64,000 nt of DNA, taken from Flavobacterium gyeonganense (GTDB lineage: Bacteria; Bacteroidota; Bacteroidia; Flavobacteriales; Flavobacteriaceae). This document shows positions 39,700-48,989 of the stretch, piece by piece. Each line of letters opens with the position of its first letter. The stretch's first letter is position 1. The notes under the pieces are model-generated. The model did not search any database, had not been told where the DNA came from, and worked only from the letters and a program-made list of their open reading frames with translations. Both the position numbers and the translations under genes were made by a program. The DNA is taken from the NCBI RefSeq assembly GCF_029625295.1, contig NZ_CP121112.1:3286001-3350000 (forward strand), written 5' to 3'.

Positions 39700-40608
39700 A
39701 TGAAAAAATTAGTTTTAATCTTATTGTTTTGTTCGGTTGCCAGTTTTGCTCAGCAAGATGCGCAGTTCACACAATACATGTACAATACTATCAATATAAA
39801 CCCTGCATACGCAGGTTCAAGAGGAGTTATAAGCGTTTTTGGATTGTATCGTACACAATGGGTTGGATTAGATGGAGCTCCGGAAACAAGTAGTTTTTCT
39901 GTCAATGCACCAGTAGGTGAAAATGTTGGGCTCGGACTTTCATTAATAAACGATAAGATTGGTCCCACCAATGAAAACAACTTATCAGCTGATTTTTCTT
40001 ATTCTATACCAACATCGGCTGAAGCTAAACTTTCTTTTGGTATAAAAGGATCAGCAAATCTATTCAATCTTGATCCAAACAGGCTGAAACCTGAAGATCA
40101 GGGAGACCAGCAATTTCAGAATTTAAAAAACAAATTTACACCTAATATTGGTGCTGGTGTTTACTGGCATACAGATAAAGCTTATGTAGGTTTGTCTGTA
40201 CCTAATTTTATCCAGACAAATCAGTATAACGATAATGAGGTGGCTATATACAAAAGTCGTATCAATTATTATTTGATAGCAGGTTATGTATTCAATTTAG
40301 ACAGATATGAAATGGTAAAATTTAAACCGGCAGTATTGACCAAAATGGTCGAGGGTTCACCTCTGCAGGTTGATGCATCTGCTAATTTTATGTTTAATGA
40401 AAAATTTGTAGTAGGTGTTGCTTACAGATGGAGTGCAGCTGTGAGTGCAATGGCAGGATTTCAGATAACTGATGGTTTGTATCTGGGGTATGCTTATGAT
40501 CGTGAAACAACCAGGTTAGTAAATTATAATTCAGGATCGCATGAAATATTCCTCCGTTTTGAGTTCTTAAATAAGTATAGCAGAATAACTTCACCAAGAT
40601 TTTTCTAA
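39700..40608 (+). CDS. PorP/SprF-family type IX secretion membrane protein
   Basis: 302 residues. The signal peptide ends at about residue 18 (SFAQ), followed by QDAQFTQYMYNTININPAYAGSRG, the conserved PorP/SprF opening, and an outer-membrane beta-barrel. Members are needed to export or anchor a partner adhesin with a type B sorting domain. Here the partner is clearly the adhesin encoded 57 bases upstream. Confidence 0.95.
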   Translation: MKKLVLILLFCSVASFAQQDAQFTQYMYNTININPAYAGSRGVISVFGLYRTQWVGLDGAPETSSFSVNAPVGENVGLGLSLINDKIGPTNENNLSADFSYSIPTSAEAKLSFGIKGSANLFNLDPNRLKPEDQGDQQFQNLKNKFTPNIGAGVYWHTDKAYVGLSVPNFIQTNQYNDNEVAIYKSRINYYLIAGYVFNLDRYEMVKFKPAVLTKMVEGSPLQVDASANFMFNEKFVVGVAYRWSAAVSAMAGFQITDGLYLGYAYDRETTRLVNYNSGSHEIFLRFEFLNKYSRITSPRFF

Positions 40609-40610
40609 TT

Positions 40611-42546
40611 ATGAAAATTAAAAATTTAATATATACCGTTTTTTTATCTTCTGTTTCTTTTTGCGGAACAGCGCAAAATACAGCCCTAAATAAAGCAGAG
40701 AAGAACTATAATCAATATGCCTATATAGATGCTATTTCTATTTATGAAAAAGTAGCCGAAAATGGATATAAGGATGAAAAAATGTTTCAGAGACTGGGAA
40801 ATGCCTATTATTTCAATGCTGAACTCACTAAAGCTGCAAAGTGGTATGATGCATTATTTTCATTAAATAGTCAACAGGAGCCTGAATATTTTTACAGGTA
40901 TGCGCAGACTCTTAAATCTACAGGGGATTACGCTAAATCAGATGAAATGCTTGCTGCTTTTAATGAAAAAGTTAAAACGGATACAAGAGGAGTCTTATAT
41001 CAGAATAACAAAAACTATTTAGAACAGATTAAGTTAAATTCGGGTAGGTTTGATATATCAGAAACGGGTATTAACTCCACTCAGTCAGATTATGGAAGTG
41101 CAATAGTAAATAATAAATTAATATTTGCTTCTTCACGTGATACAGGAACGGTTAGTAAGAAAACATTTAGATGGACCAACAGGTCTTTTACGAACTTATA
41201 TGCTGCAGAATTAAAAACAGATGGGACTTTAGGGAATCCAATCCGGTTTCAGAAAAAATTAATTCAAAATTTAATGAATCTACACCTGTTTTTACCAAAG
41301 ATGGAAAGACAATGTATTTTACGAGAAACAATTTTTTAAATGGAAAAAAAGGAAAAGATGAAAAAAGAATTACATTGTTAAAATTGTATAAAGCTGATTT
41401 CATTAATGATAAATGGACCAATATTACAGAATTACCTTTTAATAGTGATCAGTTTAGTGTGGCACATCCGGCTTTGAGTCCGGATGAAAAAAATTATACT
41501 TTGCATCCGATATGCCGGGAAGTTTTGGGCAGTCTGATTTGTATAGTGTTGTAATTAACGAAGGTGGTACATTTGGGAAACCTGAAAATCTTGGTGCGGC
41601 AATTAATACAGAAGGACGTGAAACATTCCCTTTTATATCCGCAGAAAATGAACTTTATTTTGCCAGCGACGGACGTCCGGGATTAGGAGGACTTGACATA
41701 TTTGTTTCAAAAATCAATACTGATTTAGATTTCGGTCAGGTGCAAAATATAGGGGAACCCGTTAATACCAAATTTGATGATTTTGCCTTTATAATGGACA
41801 GCAATACCAGAAAAGGATTTTTTTCATCCAATAAAGAAGGAGGAATTGGAAATGACGATATATATAAATTCACAGAAACGAGAAAACTCAATTGCGATAA
41901 ACAATTAGTGGGTATAATATCAGACTCTGATACAAATGAGATTCTGAGTACTGCAAAAGTAATTTTGCTTGATGATAAGTTTCAGCAAATTGCAGAAGTA
42001 ATGTCAGGTGCAGACGGAACTTACAGCTTTAACGTAAAATGCAATCAAACGTATTATGTAAGGGCAGCAAAAAAGGAATATGAAACTAATGAAGCCAAAA
42101 TTTCAATTCATCCAACTGATAAATCAGAATTGAATATTGCATTGGTAAAAAATAGTAAGCAAATAGGAGTGGGGACTGATTTGGCGAAGATTCTTGAAAT
42201 TCCTATTGTTTATTTTGATCTGGATAAATCCTTTATTCGAAATGATGCTGCTTTTGAGTTAGAAAAAGTTTTAGCTGTACTAAAACAGTATCCATCCATG
42301 AAAATTGACGTTCGTTCTCATACCGATAGCAGGCAAACTAAAAAATACAATATGGCATTGTCTAATAAAAGAGCTAAAGCCACAATCGACTGGTTAATCC
42401 AAAAAGGAATTGCTGCTAAAAGAATATCAGGCAGGGGTTATGGAGAAAGTCAGCTGATCAATAAATGTTCAGATAATGTAAATTGTACAGAAGAAGAACA
42501 CCAGTTAAACAGAAGAAGCGAATTCGTAATTATTTCCATGCAGTAA
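40611..42546 (+). CDS. OmpA-family protein with TPR and PD40 repeats, reading frame broken twice
   Basis: Three overlapping frames together encode one protein of about 645 residues. The parts are a signal peptide, TPR repeats, PD40-type beta-propeller blades (TPVFTKDGKTMYFTRNNF, FPFISAENELYFASDGRPGLGGLDIF), a carboxypeptidase-regulatory-like domain and a C-terminal OmpA peptidoglycan-binding domain (DVRSHTDSR, SNKRAKATIDWL, GRGYGES). The frame is lost at 41247-41249 (TTT, one T missing) and again at 41487-41493 (seven A, eight expected). Both repairs give fully conserved sequence. It follows sprF by 2 bases, the usual adhesin-SprF-OmpA arrangement. Confidence 0.88.
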
Positions 42547-42748
42547 ATAATTTATAGGCTACAAAAAGACAGGCTTATTTAGGACTTAGCATTTTGTCAA
42601 ATTTATTTAACTATCCGTATTAATTTAATTTTAAAAGGGAGTCAAAGTAGATGTGTCGAAGATAAATTATCAGACATGTTATTTAATCCGACTTCTGTGA
42701 GCATTCAAAAAACTGAAGATTTTTTCATATAATTAAGATATTGAAATT

Positions 42749-42904
42749 ATGAGATACATAAATAGAATTACCTGGCTCCTTATTTTTATCGGAACATTTT
42801 TCTGGGCTTCATTGATAATAGATTTGGCAAAGCCAATAGTGCAGGTCTTTTTTACTGAATTTGGTACAAGCAATTTTATTGAGTTCATTAAGAATTATTT
42901 ATAA
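42749..42904 (+). CDS. Possible 51-residue single-pass membrane protein
   Basis: The frame from the ATG at 42749 encodes MRYINRITWLLIFIGTFFW, then a hydrophobic helix and a short amphipathic tail ending FIKNYL. The composition is that of a small membrane protein, and it occupies otherwise empty space ahead of a terminator-like hairpin. No family was recognised. Confidence 0.45.
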   Translation: MRYINRITWLLIFIGTFFWASLIIDLAKPIVQVFFTEFGTSNFIEFIKNYL

Positions 42905-43022
42905 TTGTTCTGTAAAAAATTAAAAGAATTAAGTGATTTCAACTTTTAAAAGCAGATTGACACATATTGTCGGTCTTTTTTCAAAAGTTGGAAGTTGCAT
43001 AAAAAAGCAGGCAAAATTAAAA

Positions 43023-43062
43023 TAAAGGGGTTCGACTTTTTAATTAAAGTTGAACCCTTTTC
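43023..43062. terminator. Terminator-like stem-loop
   Basis: A GC-containing stem (aaaggggttcgactttt with aaagttgaaccctttt, one wobble pair) with a minimal loop and T residues after it. It could end transcription of the small gene upstream. Confidence 0.55.
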
Positions 43063-43247
43063 AAATAGAGTTAAATATGATTATTTATAAGTATGTCTGA
43101 AGTACAAATGAAATGTTAAATGCTTGCATAAGCAACATTATCTTCATCTTGAATAAAATAAAAAGAAGTACTTTCGTGCCTCTTTTAAGACAACCTTCGG
43201 ACTTTGAGTACAGAGTGAGTTTCGTACAGTATTTTAAATAATTAAAA

Positions 43248-43787
43248 ATGAAAATAAATAAACTAAATATTATTTTATTCATTGGGCTATTACTTGCAGT
43301 AAGCAGTTTTACAAATTTCAGCAGCAGCCGATGGAATATTGAAAATAATTTCAGTATTCATTTTGCAGGCAGCAGTGTAGAGGGGATTTTCGAAAAATTT
43401 AAAGGAGAAATCATTTTTAATGAAAATGCATTAGAAGCTTCGAATTTCTCTTTGATTATTGAAGTAGAATCTATAGCAACAGGAAACTGGCTGAAAAACC
43501 GTCATGCCAAAAATGACAAATGGTTGGATGCAGATAAATATCCAAATATTACCTTTAAATCCACAAAATTCTTCAAAACTGCGGCGGGTTATGCTGTAAA
43601 AGGTATTTTGACAATGCATGGCATTCAAAAAGAAATCACAATTCCATTTACCTTTTCGAACCAGATTTTTAAAGGTAACTTTAGTGTAAACAGAATGGAT
43701 TACAAAGTTGGAAATATGGAATGGATGTCTAAAAAAGTTTCTAACGAAATAAAAATAGATTTTTCGGTGCCCGTTATTAGAAAATAA
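43248..43787 (+). CDS. YceI-family exported lipid-binding protein
   Basis: 179 residues with a signal peptide (cleavage near residue 22) and a lipocalin-like YceI barrel. RWNIENNFSIHFAGSSVEGIF, the LKNRHAKNDKWLDADKYPNITFKS block (about 84-108) and ILTMHGIQKEITIPF are characteristic. Family members bind isoprenoid-type lipids in the periplasm; the ligand here is unknown. It is transcribed toward the end of the T2SS-like operon. Confidence 0.92.
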   Translation: MKINKLNIILFIGLLLAVSSFTNFSSSRWNIENNFSIHFAGSSVEGIFEKFKGEIIFNENALEASNFSLIIEVESIATGNWLKNRHAKNDKWLDADKYPNITFKSTKFFKTAAGYAVKGILTMHGIQKEITIPFTFSNQIFKGNFSVNRMDYKVGNMEWMSKKVSNEIKIDFSVPVIRK

Positions 43788-43933
43788 TAAGCTTCATTTT
43801 TTTTTGAAATTGAGAGTTTACATTTAAAGAAAATATGCTATAAAGTTTATTAATTAATTCAAGTTGTTATTTAAGGCAGAATAAATAATAAAGCAGAGTT
43901 GTCTTTTAATATGCGACAGAAAATTCAGAAGCA

Positions 43934-44443
43934 CTAAAGTTTTTGTGATTTGATCATTTTTTTGTCTGAGTTGAAATAGACCTCAATAGAATCTTTATAT
44001 CTTTTTTTTATAGTTATTCCCTTTAATGGAGTATTCAGTTTTAATTTACAAAGTTCAGAGTTGATCATTACTAAAATTATATCTTCTCCTTTTTCTTTAG
44101 AGCCAATATAGCCAAAATAATTTATTTGCGGCCACTCAATATAAGCTTTCTTTTTTTGTGGGGCAGCAAGTTGTAATTGTTTTTTTGGAGAATATTCTGA
44201 GGTGTTTTTTTTAGGCACGACAATTACCTGGAAATTCCTGTTTAGGAAAGGATCCCGATTGATTTTTTCTAACTCAAAAGTGTCTTTATTGATTTGTTTG
44301 ATCGATACATTATATTTTTGATCCTGGATTATATTAGTAACTTCACTGTCTGAAAATTGACGGTAAAGCGCTCTATAGCCTACAGTACCCCATAAGCCTA
44401 AAACTAACAGAATTAGTATTATATTAATTTTTTTCTTAGTCAT
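43934..44443 (-). CDS. GspC/PilP-like inner-membrane protein of the T2SS-like operon
   Basis: 169 residues. One N-terminal membrane helix (about 7-25), a linker, and a small C-terminal beta domain (about 105-165, FGYIGSKEKGEDIILVMINS) that looks like the HR domain of GspC or PilP. That domain contacts the secretin in known systems. It is the last gene of the operon and starts at the stop of the lipoprotein gene (1-base overlap). The assignment rests on layout and context rather than strong similarity. Confidence 0.6.
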   Translation of the reverse strand: MTKKKINIILILLVLGLWGTVGYRALYRQFSDSEVTNIIQDQKYNVSIKQINKDTFELEKINRDPFLNRNFQVIVVPKKNTSEYSPKKQLQLAAPQKKKAYIEWPQINYFGYIGSKEKGEDIILVMINSELCKLKLNTPLKGITIKKRYKDSIEVYFNSDKKMIKSQKL

Positions 44444-45396
44444 TATTGTTTTACAGTGAATTTGAATCCTGTACTATTAGTACCAATATTGCCAGCCCCA
44501 TCAATAGCCCTTACTCTCCAATAAAATATTCCTGTTGCTGGAGCTGTTCTTTGCAGCGTTGTTGAATTGCTCCTTTGCGTTTCAAAAATAGCACTAAAAT
44601 CTGCATCATTCGCAAATTCTATTATATAAGAAACAGGCGATTTAGAAATGCCAATATCTGCGGCGATACTCCAGGTATAGGTAACATTCGAATTAACTGT
44701 TTGATCACTGTCGTTTCCAGGTGATGTGTTTTTTGGCTGATTCGGGATTGTTGTATCAATATTGAATTTGCTTGCAGAGTACCGTTTAGTCTCGCTTTCG
44801 TCATTTTTAGCTGTTAATTGCCATTCATAATTACCATCCTCCAGAGAAGCTAAATCTATTGTTACTGTTTTAACAGTAAGATTAGATTTGGAATATACTT
44901 CCCGACCACTTGTGATATTAATAACTTTGACATTGTATGTGGTAGCTTTGTCAAGAAACTCCCAAACAAGAGGTACGTTGATGAAATTTAAAAATTTATT
45001 GTTCTCAGGACTGGTTAGAACTACTTTCTGATCAGTTAGGTCATCAGGAATGTTTGTGGAAAAATTTGAAGGTGACGAATAAAGAGATTCGTAAGCATAA
45101 TTTTCACCTCTTACACTCCAGCTATAACTTCCTGTTTCCAGTGGCAAAGTAACACTGGTTTTTGAAGTGACAGAATCCAATAACATGATACCGTCTTCGT
45201 ATATCTGAATTCTATATTTATCAGCCCCTTTAAGACTCCCCCATTTAAAGTCTACGACATTACTTTCTATAATTGCATCTTCTGCAGGGGTAATAATTTC
45301 AACAGTTTCTTCACTGATATCTTCTTCAAGAATATCATCACATGAATAAGTTAGGATTGCTAATGCAATGAATATTATTTTATTTATTGTTTTCAT
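44443..45396 (-). CDS. Lipoprotein with three fibronectin-III-like domains
   Basis: 317 residues. The lipobox is TYSC (Cys about 19). After a short acidic stretch come three beta-sandwich repeats, each with a TSPxN start and a Y-W core (GSYSWSVRGENY, GNYEWQLTAKND, GIFYWRVRAIDG). It overlaps the M/PilO-like gene by 17 bases, so it belongs to the operon. It may be a surface or periplasmic component of the secretion machine or a substrate; known T2SS clusters lack an equivalent that I recognise. Confidence 0.75.
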   Translation of the reverse strand: MKTINKIIFIALAILTYSCDDILEEDISEETVEIITPAEDAIIESNVVDFKWGSLKGADKYRIQIYEDGIMLLDSVTSKTSVTLPLETGSYSWSVRGENYAYESLYSSPSNFSTNIPDDLTDQKVVLTSPENNKFLNFINVPLVWEFLDKATTYNVKVINITSGREVYSKSNLTVKTVTIDLASLEDGNYEWQLTAKNDESETKRYSASKFNIDTTIPNQPKNTSPGNDSDQTVNSNVTYTWSIAADIGISKSPVSYIIEFANDADFSAIFETQRSNSTTLQRTAPATGIFYWRVRAIDGAGNIGTNSTGFKFTVKQ

Positions 45397-45904
45397 AGTT
45401 TTGAAAAATCATTTTTAGATGTAAAACTTCAGATTTGTCATTCTTCTTTGTGGTGTAAAAATTCATACTCACTATTCTCGATAGGTCGAATTTTTTTTCA
45501 AAGCTATAGGCCAGTCCAAGCAGTTCATTACTGTTTCCTGTTACGTCCAGCTGATTGGTTATAATATGATAGTCGTCTTCAGGAAAATTATGTATAGGTT
45601 TCAGGTCGCTTATTGAAACTGCAGGTGCATTTTCTGACGCAAAACTTACGATGCCTTGCTGCACGATTTCTTTTGTAGTACCTTCTTTTCCAATGATTTT
45701 ATCTAAATAGGCAATGTCTTGGGTTAAACCATCTGTGTTTTTTGCTTTTTTGTTGATATCATCCGCCTTTTTTGAAAGAATTCGATATTCACTAATTACA
45801 TCAAAAAGAGTATGAAATGATCTTTTATAAGCTGTTATTGACAACAGACAAAAAAGAACACCCAAGGCATAAAATTTTTGTTTATACGAATAGTTTTCAA
45901 ACAT
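45380..45904 (-). CDS. GspM/PilO-like assembly protein
   Basis: 174 residues. A short cytoplasmic head, one membrane helix (about 10-25), a coiled-coil region (about 35-75) and a small ferredoxin-like domain (about 85-172) match the layout of GspM and PilO, which pair with GspL/PilN in the inner membrane. It overlaps the L-like gene by 8 bases and the lipoprotein gene by 17. Confidence 0.7.
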   Translation of the reverse strand: MFENYSYKQKFYALGVLFCLLSITAYKRSFHTLFDVISEYRILSKKADDINKKAKNTDGLTQDIAYLDKIIGKEGTTKEIVQQGIVSFASENAPAVSISDLKPIHNFPEDDYHIITNQLDVTGNSNELLGLAYSFEKKFDLSRIVSMNFYTTKKNDKSEVLHLKMIFQNYENNK

Positions 45905-47082
45905 TCTTTAAAGTTATTTTGATTTCAAAAATGGATTTGTTTTTCTTGTCTTTTTTAAGGCTTATAATTTCAAAACGCTGGAGCCATTTCATATTTTTTA
46001 AATCTTCCAGCCAGTTATTAAAAGATCCTTCGCGAAAAGTTTCTCCCTTAACGATAATGGTTTTGGCCTCAAAAAAAGCTTTTTTATTTTCTTTATACTC
46101 TTCTTTTAACGGAATAATATTTAATTCATTTAAGGATATATCTGATGGTATTGATTTAATTATTTCGTACCCATAATAAGTAAGAAATTTAGAAGACAAA
46201 ACACCGGATTCTTTTAAAATGTTTAATTTTTTTCTTTCTGGGCTTCTAAATCCAATATGAGCTGATACGACTGATTTGAATATACAGTTTGTAAATTTAA
46301 TTCGGAATTTTTTGTACCATAATACTGAATCATCAAATAGCTCATTAATAACGAAGTCAGAAAGCCAGCCAAAATGATTACTCCAAAAAATCCAAATGCT
46401 TTCCTGTAAATTAATTCTTCACTATTTAAAGCTGGGTTCGCGGTTTTTGAAACTTCTTTTGGTTTTACAAAAAAATGAATAATGACACCATATAGCGGTA
46501 AGAAGATATTCGAAACGGTTTCATCACCTAATTGATAATCTATTGTTTTGACGGCTTCATTTTGCTTGGTGAAGCCAACCAGTTTTTCTTTTTCAAACTC
46601 CAATCGTAAATTAGTTGAAAACAAGACCTCTTTTTTCAGGACATTATTAACTAAGGCCGCTAAAAATGAACCAATGTAAACATCAATTACCTGAAATCCT
46701 TTTTTTGAAATTTCGAAATGGTTTCCTCAACAATGTTTTTTCTGCAGAAACTAATAAAATTAGATTTTAGTCCTTTTAAATCAGTAAAATAAATAGCATT
46801 ATGGTCAATGTTTTTTTGCCAGCTTACATCAGCTTCATTATCAAAATCGATTTCTTTATTTAAAACTCCTTTTCCTTCGATAACAATTAAAACAGGCAGT
46901 TTTTTATCTGTTGATTTGTTTAATTCTTCAAGGGTTTCAAAAGTCTGTTTAGTGACTATAGAAATCTTGTTTGCTTTCTTTTTAATAGTCAGCAAATTAT
47001 AGATATCATAATCTTCTCTTTTGATTACACCAACAACATTTAAGTCGTTTATTTTTATAAATTTAGATAAAGTAGCTAACAT
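45897..47082 (-). CDS. GspL-like (PilM/PilN fusion) assembly protein, two frameshifts
   Basis: Three consecutive frames form one protein of about 395 residues if one A (minus strand) is added at 46700-46706 and another at 46227-46233; both runs have seven bases. The first repair gives FQKKGFQVIDVYIGSFL, the second EAQKEKKLNILKESGV. Residues 1-220 look like a PilM/GspL cytoplasmic ATPase-like domain. A membrane helix follows (about 235-255), then a coiled coil and a PilN/GspL-type periplasmic domain with SDISLNELNIIPLK and NNWLEDLKNMKWLQRFEI. It links the cytoplasmic ATPase to the periplasmic parts. Its start overlaps the gspD stop by one base. Confidence 0.75.
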
Positions 47083-48986
47083 TAATAAATAACCGTTGGT
47101 TTAATAAAAATATGAAGTTTAGAATCACTTTTGCCTTTTTTTCTACTGCTAAAAAACCATTTGATAACAGGGATTCTTGATATTAAGGGAGTACCAGTAC
47201 CTGAGTTTTCTTTTTTTAGTTCATCTAAACCGCCTAACAAAATCATTTCACCATTTTTAACCCTAACCAAAGATTCAAACTTTTGAGTAGCTTTTCCGGG
47301 AGGAGCATCTTCACCGGCTCTGGCTAAAAAGGAACTTTTTTCTACAGCAATAGTCAAGGTTACGTTTTCATCGGTAGAAACGTATGGTTTTATCGATACA
47401 CTTAAATTAGCATCGGTTGATTTCCATGTTCCGGAATTTAAGATATCATTTCCGATGTTGCTGTTTATTAGTCGGTTATTTTGTTCAAAATAATAGCTGG
47501 TTTCTCCAATTGACAGTTTTGCTTCGTGTCCGCTTATGGTGGCTATCTTAGGTGTAGATTCAATTTTTAGGGCCGAATTACTTTCTAAAAGTTTCAGGTT
47601 GAGATAAAATGATTCGGTTACTTTTCCTAATTTAAAAAGACCAAAACCATTAAAAGCATCAATTAAACTATTTACGGAAGATCCGTTTAAAGTCATATCA
47701 GAGTTGGGAAATAATACTCCGCCAGTCTGGACCGAATTTATTTTGTCTAATCCGGCCTTTAGACCGGTTTGAATGTCATATGATTTATTGTACTGTACGA
47801 TGATAACTTCAATTTGTACCATCGGTACGACCTTATCAATTTGTTTGATGTATACTTTTAATTCTTCAAGTATAGATCTTGATCCGGAAACAATTAATCC
47901 GTTTAATTCTATAAATTCTTTTATTTCTAATTTTTCCGAAAAAACTTTTGGTAATGTATTAATTATGGATTCAATAGATCTGTTTTCCAGCTGAATCATT
48001 TCCGTTATTCTTAATCCTTCTGTAGCTTCTTCACCAATCAGATATAAATTATCCTGTTTTTTAAAAGTATATTTTTTTCCTTTAAAAATGTTTGACAGCA
48101 ATTCATCAAAAGTAATATTGTCAGCAGAAAGTGTAGTTTTTTCGTTTTCGGGCTTATTGTATAAAAAATAATTAATGTGCAGTTTTTCTGCAGCTTCGGT
48201 TAATAAATCAGAAGCATCGGCCATGTAGGCATTAACCTGTAAAAAACCATTTTTATTGATATTTACTTCATAAAAACCGGGAACTCCAAGACCTACTTTT
48301 GGTTGTTTTGCTTTAGCATTGGTGCTTACTGTATTGATATTGGCAATTGTGTTTTTTTGCAGAAAATAAAATCCGTTGTCATCTTTCACAGCAGATAAAT
48401 CGTTTGATTTTGCCATCATCTCAATCACCTGATCGAAAGCACGATTCAGGATGTAAGAAGAAATTCGGATGTTTTTTATATCCTGTGCCAGAATCACATT
48501 TTTTCCTGATTTATCAATAATAGCTTTAGCTACAGCAGATAAAGTGTCGTTTTCTACTCTTACTGATAAAAAGTCATTTTGAGGATTGTACGTAACATCT
48601 ATAATTTTAGGCTGCTTTTTTGGAACAACAGTTATGACTTTTCTTTTTTTGAAAATTATAATATTATTCATGAAGGAAACTTCAAGATCGTATTTCTGAG
48701 AAAGATGAATAAAAACATCTTTTACCGTAACATCAAAGAAATTATTGGCTATGGGCTGGTTTAATTCTATATCAACGTCTATATTAAGCTGATGTTCTTC
48801 AGCTATTGAAGAAATAAAATCATGCAGGGTAAGTCCTGAAACATCAATTTTAATAGTCTCGTTTAATCCTTTTTTTTGTATTGAGAGTTCGTCAAATTTT
48901 CTACTTAATTCAACAATATCCTGTTGTGCTACAAGAATGTTGGAAAAAAATAACGCGGTTAGTACGCAAACAACCTGTTTAAGCAT
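47082..48986 (-). CDS. gspD: Type II secretion secretin (GspD/PilQ family)
   Basis: 634 residues with a signal peptide (SNILVAQQ, about 14-21) and N-domains (about 30-330). The C-terminal secretin domain has VPMVQIEVIIVQYNKSYDIQTGL (about 385-405) and the family signature near the end (KNGEMILLGGLDELKKE, TPLISRIPVIKWFF). It forms the outer-membrane channel. The first N-domain resembles STN/TonB-short domains of PilQ-type secretins. It is the central gene of the overlapping operon, 3 bases after gspE. Confidence 0.95.
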   Translation of the reverse strand: MLKQVVCVLTALFFSNILVAQQDIVELSRKFDELSIQKKGLNETIKIDVSGLTLHDFISSIAEEHQLNIDVDIELNQPIANNFFDVTVKDVFIHLSQKYDLEVSFMNNIIIFKKRKVITVVPKKQPKIIDVTYNPQNDFLSVRVENDTLSAVAKAIIDKSGKNVILAQDIKNIRISSYILNRAFDQVIEMMAKSNDLSAVKDDNGFYFLQKNTIANINTVSTNAKAKQPKVGLGVPGFYEVNINKNGFLQVNAYMADASDLLTEAAEKLHINYFLYNKPENEKTTLSADNITFDELLSNIFKGKKYTFKKQDNLYLIGEEATEGLRITEMIQLENRSIESIINTLPKVFSEKLEIKEFIELNGLIVSGSRSILEELKVYIKQIDKVVPMVQIEVIIVQYNKSYDIQTGLKAGLDKINSVQTGGVLFPNSDMTLNGSSVNSLIDAFNGFGLFKLGKVTESFYLNLKLLESNSALKIESTPKIATISGHEAKLSIGETSYYFEQNNRLINSNIGNDILNSGTWKSTDANLSVSIKPYVSTDENVTLTIAVEKSSFLARAGEDAPPGKATQKFESLVRVKNGEMILLGGLDELKKENSGTGTPLISRIPVIKWFFSSRKKGKSDSKLHIFIKPTVIY

Positions 48987-48989
48987 TTA

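Larger units (their letters stand above)
42547..43247. other. 701-base region with one possible small gene and a hairpin
   Basis: Apart from the small ORF at 42749-42904 and the stem-loop at 43023-43062, no feature was recognised. Confidence 0.4.

Noticed and set aside
43023..43062. tRNA-like structure containing GGTTCGA
   Set aside because: It folds as a simple stem-loop; no acceptor, D or anticodon arms are present.
43085..43282. Minus-strand 65-codon frame upstream of yceI
   Set aside because: It overlaps the yceI start and has no family features; it is probably chance in AT-rich DNA.
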